From Hirsutella rhossiliensis (lineage: Eukaryota; Ascomycota; Sordariomycetes; Hypocreales; Ophiocordycipitaceae), in contig NW_025408685.1 in NCBI RefSeq assembly GCF_020360975.1, positions 682,001-746,000 on the forward strand: DNA of 64,000 nucleotides, written 5' to 3'. Under the pieces are notes generated by a model. The model saw only the letters and a program-made list of their open reading frames with translations. It did no database searches and was not told the origin of the DNA. Positions 60,833-64,000 of this stretch are shown here, in pieces. The position numbers and the translations under genes were made by a program. Position 1 is the stretch's first letter. The number at the start of each line of letters is the position of its first letter.

Positions 60833-63800
60833 TCACAGGAGCTGGGAGAGTGTAGAACAAAGTGATGCGGCACCGGCGTGGGGGTCAGAGGAATGAGCCC
60901 TCATCCTTTTCGACAATATATGTGTGATTCGATGACACGATCGTGACCACGCTGGGAGGGGCAGTTGATGCTGTCGCCACGTGTTAGGTTGTGGCAAGTG
61001 GGGTAATTTCATCCGGCGACTCATAGATCCGCGCCGGGGCTGGAGCCAATTACAGGCACGGACCCCCGTGCCCAAAGCCGGAACAACCTTCGGCCCGTCC
61101 AGCGCCATGAATGAGACGCCAACATCTGCACGCGAAGGCTGCTGCGCACGGCAATCCCTTCCGGCTGACGTCGTTCTGCTGCTACGGCCGCTTTCGTTGG
61201 CAGTGTATCCTGACGCTCATCGGCGTTAACAAGATCGTGCCCGGCGGCATCCCGACGAAGTGGAGGTCCTTTGTCGTCGCCGATTCCAGTAATATCCCGC
61301 CGGCGGCCCGAAGTGGATCGTCATGTCGGACGAGATTCGATGCCCTGGGGACGCCTTGTCGACAATGACCTCCACCGCCGAGTAGCCGGCGCCGTTCACC
61401 AGCTTCAGCCCCTGATGGGTGTTGTGGTTCACGACGACCGGCATCCCGGCCACGAACATGAAGACGGCCGGCACGGGGATCGCGCTATCGTCGCCTTGAT
61501 TGAGTATCATGATCGCTTCTTCCTCGGTCGGCAGGCCCTCCTTCCACTTGTGCTCGGAGATGAAGATGCGCATCGTCGACCGCTGCTGGACCCGGAACGC
61601 CAAGCTTGCCTCCATGTTTAGGTTCCACCGATTCCTGTTCAGCGGCGTCACCACGGTGATGCCAGTCTCCCAAGGGATCCGCCTGCCCTCGCGGTAGCAC
61701 CTTGAGTTGAGGAGGTCCAGATCCGTGCGGTCCTGCACACCCTGCCGGATCCGCTTCAGCAGCCCCTGCAATTCCGGATCCCCGGCGGCGCGCATTTGCT
61801 CGTTCAACATGACGACCGTCGTGAATCTCTTCCACAGCGCGTGCGCTTTGTCGTGCTGGTGCCGCTGCTCGGCCTTGAACGAGTTGTCTACGTCCCACGA
61901 GATGGCCGCGCTCGGCAGGACGATCGACCTCTCTTGGACCGGCCGGAACTGCTGAAAGTCTCCGCAGAAGAGGACGATGGGGATCCCCGAAATCTTTCTG
62001 CGATCCGCGAAGCCGACAGAGTCGCTCGTTTATGGCGTGCAGCGTCCGCGCTCCGAGCATGCTCACCTCGTCGATGACAAGCACGTCCTTCTCCTGCCAG
62101 TCCATCCGAGACTGGCCGTGGATGAACCGCTCCGCCCGTTTTGTCAGCCGCACCCCGTCAAGGTCCTTGGCTGTGTTCGCGCCGTCCGCCCCTTGGTCTT
62201 TAGTGAACCCGCAGGCGGAGTGGATCGTGATGCCGTTGGTCTGCGCCGCGGCAGTCCCTGACGTCGCCGTGATCAGCAGACGATTCGAAAGGCTCTTCCC
62301 ACTGAACAGCTCGACGAGTGCCCCAATGATCCGCGACTTGCCGGTGCCCCCCTCGCCGCCGACGAACTGGCAGAGCTGGCCGGCATCGCCCTATTCGTTT
62401 GTCGCATCAAATCGAGCTGGCGGCATATTATTAGGAAAGCGATCGACTGCCTCTTGTTCAGCGTTAGCCGTGTTGACAACTCCTTGCCCGCCGCGAAGAA
62501 GGAGGTCGATGGGCCAAACTGGACGCGCATTCCCGCTTCTGCGTCGCTAGCCGTCTCGTCGGAGTCGGCTGTCGTCATTTCGACGTCGTCCTCCCGAAGC
62601 CGGTCATCTCCTCCGCAACGCAGCTCGGCGATCGCTTTACCGGACTGCGATTGTGGTTTGTACGCCTTGGATCATTCTCTCCCTTTCCTCGACGCACTTA
62701 TCTGCTGCGACTTGATAGCCTTGACCTGATCCTGCGGCGGTAGTGCGGCCCCGGAAAATACCCGCCCTGGCATGCTTATGCACCTCAACCCTTGTTCGGG
62801 AATCGCGATGGCCTCGAGCTCGGCCGTTGAGCAGAGCGCCGATTGCTGGAATCGACAGAGCTGCCGCATCATTGCCATGAGCTCCGGCGACTTGGCCGTC
62901 ACCTGATTCGTGCCCACTGCGCCTCGGACGACGTCGATCAGGCGCGTTGCGTCTCCGATGTTGTTGGACCGATATGTCGCTGCAAATTCTGCGCCCGCCT
63001 CGCCTGTCTCGCCCTCCTCGACGTGGGCGACCGTGGAATCGCCATCGCCGGATGAGGCCGCCCATTGCTTGGCGTCGCGCTTTGCGTCTTCGGCTGATCG
63101 TCGAAGCAGCTGCACGTTGTCGACGAGACATGATATTCTCGGGGCCAGCGCCTCTCGCGCCCGCTCCCAGATGCTATTGATCTCACCTGTTTCTTCGCAC
63201 AGAAAGGACTCCCACGGCACAAATAGCGCAAGATGCTGCACGGCTGCCCTTTAAGGGGAGGGGGTTAGCCACTCTGATGATGCCTGCCGGCAGGGCGGTT
63301 GCTATACACACCTCCGGTGGCACGACTCCTCGTCGTCGTTGTGGCCGAAGTCCTTGCTCAGGTAGCCATCGAGGCAGACGGTAGCATGCTTGCCCGGCCG
63401 CCTGAGCACCTGGACCCAGCGTCTCCCGGCGCCCATCCATCCTCGAAGGGCACCTCCCAGGCCGCACAGCTCTCATCCTTACTGGTGCGTTTTAGTCTAA
63501 CGAGCGATATGTAGTCGTATAAGCATAGCCCTCGCAGGAGCTCTCCCGGTGCTGGTACGCCTCAACGTGGGAGATCCTCAGGCCTGCTTCTTCGACAACG
63601 ACCGACTCATTCAGAGCATCATCTATGGCCGCCGCGCCATTTGCTCGTCGGAGATACGGCCACCGTCGAAAGACTTCCCAGTACAGCAGAGATGTGTTCA
63701 GGTACGCCCAGGCGCTGCTGTTGGTGAACTCGGCCGGATATCCCAGAAGATGAGCAATGACCTCGACCTGAGACAGCGGACGCTCCGTGAACACACGATT

Positions 63801-64000
63801 CGCCACCCTCATCAAGAACTGTCGCGTCCTGTTCCCCTTGGCGGCGTCATCGCCAACAGCACCTCCACCGTCGTCCTGTCCTCCGTTGGCCGTGCCGTCA
63901 CCCGTTGAGGCGGCCAGGAGATCGGCCGCGGCCGCCACACGCTTCCACACCGGGTCCTCCACCTTCGTCGCGTAGTTCGTGACATAATACATAAGGGCCA
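60833..64000 (-). mobile_element. Helitron 2, 5' part beyond the window
   Basis: Minus-strand Rep-helicase sequence enters from the right edge and ends near 61.0-61.2 kb; the 3' terminus is somewhere in 60833-61200. It is related to Helitron 1 domain by domain but diverged and more GC-rich. No 3' hairpin/CTRR end was fixed, and the GTTCCTCAAGGCA repeats of Helitron 1 are absent. Confidence 0.75.
61226..63992 (-). pseudogene. Helitron 2 Rep-helicase, partial and frameshifted
   Basis: Starting from the right edge: YYVTNYATKVEDPVWKRVA (the Rep tyrosine segment, matching Helitron 1 at 25690), RQFLMRVANRVFTERPLSQV and EVIAHLLGYPAEFTN; then LALFVPWESFLCEETGEI at about 63220, VQLLRRSAEDAK, a helicase part with KDVLVIDEVSMLGARTLH (Walker B, about 62090), LLNSRCYREG, VVTPLNRNRWNLNMEA and VAGMPVVVNHNTHQGLKLVN (about 61430). 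Walker A should lie near 62350 but the frame is disturbed there. Breaks occur at about 63490-63240, 62670-62580, 62270-62150, 62000-61810 and 61260. The HUH motif is outside the window. Non-functional as read. Confidence 0.85.

Noticed and set aside
61271..63908. Plus-strand ORFs opposite Helitron 2
   Set aside because: They are antisense shadows of GC-rich Helitron coding sequence; the minus-strand frames carry the recognisable motifs.

Overview
This is a filamentous ascomycete (Pezizomycotina) nuclear window. It has short GT-AG introns of about 50-75 nt, Crypton recombinases with fungal NDC10_II and GCR1_C-type domains, a chromodomain Ty3/gypsy element, fungal Ty1/copia elements, a Tad1-type LINE, pogo/Fot1, MULE and Helitron sequences, and remnants of fungal-only families (DUF3295, bZIP, Est1-like). 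A hypocrealean or related sordariomycete is plausible, but the sequence alone does not settle it. I found no rRNA, tRNA, CRISPR array or conserved housekeeping gene. The window reads as a transposon-rich accessory compartment.

Layout. 1-1.3 kb: 3' end of a LINE. 1.8-3.8 kb: decayed integrase-core gene carrying an LTR-derived fragment. 4.4-5.8 kb: chimeric gag/chromodomain ORF and a MULE fragment that holds a piece of Crypton end. 6.3-9.4 kb: Crypton A. 9.7-10.1 kb: small secreted-protein gene. 10.14-13.48 kb: internally deleted gag-protease copia element with perfect 194-bp LTRs and a 5-bp target duplication. 13.8-16.5 kb: pogo-type transposon. 16.5-22.2 kb: two head-to-tail Cryptons (B and C) repeating at exactly 2828 bp. 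22.2-22.7 kb: inverted repeat with arms of about 220 bp around a 91-bp cassette. 22.7-29.4 kb: Helitron 1 and a 3' repeat mosaic built from the same cassette. 29.4-31.3 kb: copia 3' end with LTR, and LINE ORF1. 31.3-42.4 kb: gene-poor host-like DNA with a three-exon gene, a two-exon membrane-protein gene and gene fragments (Est1-like, bZIP, DUF3295). 42.39-47.72 kb: candidate new TIR element with an integrase-core gene and two companion genes. 47.95-48.74 kb: two-exon orphan gene. 48.85-60.12 kb: gypsy element, with a complete copia element (54.23-60.03 kb) nested in its 5' LTR. 60.8-64 kb: Helitron 2 on the minus strand, running off the end.

How it fits together. Most of the DNA consists of elements inserted beside or into one another, and boundaries can often be fixed to the base (TSDs, LTR ends, TIRs, Crypton junctions). 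All three LTR pairs look identical by eye, so those insertions are very recent, yet their ORFs are broken by single-base shifts, many in homopolymers. Either defective copies were mobilised in trans or the assembly under-calls homopolymers, so pseudogene calls are provisional. The strongest candidates for something undescribed are the 5.3-kb TIR/integrase element with two companion genes, the tandem Crypton junctions, and the palindrome/cassette system around Helitron 1.
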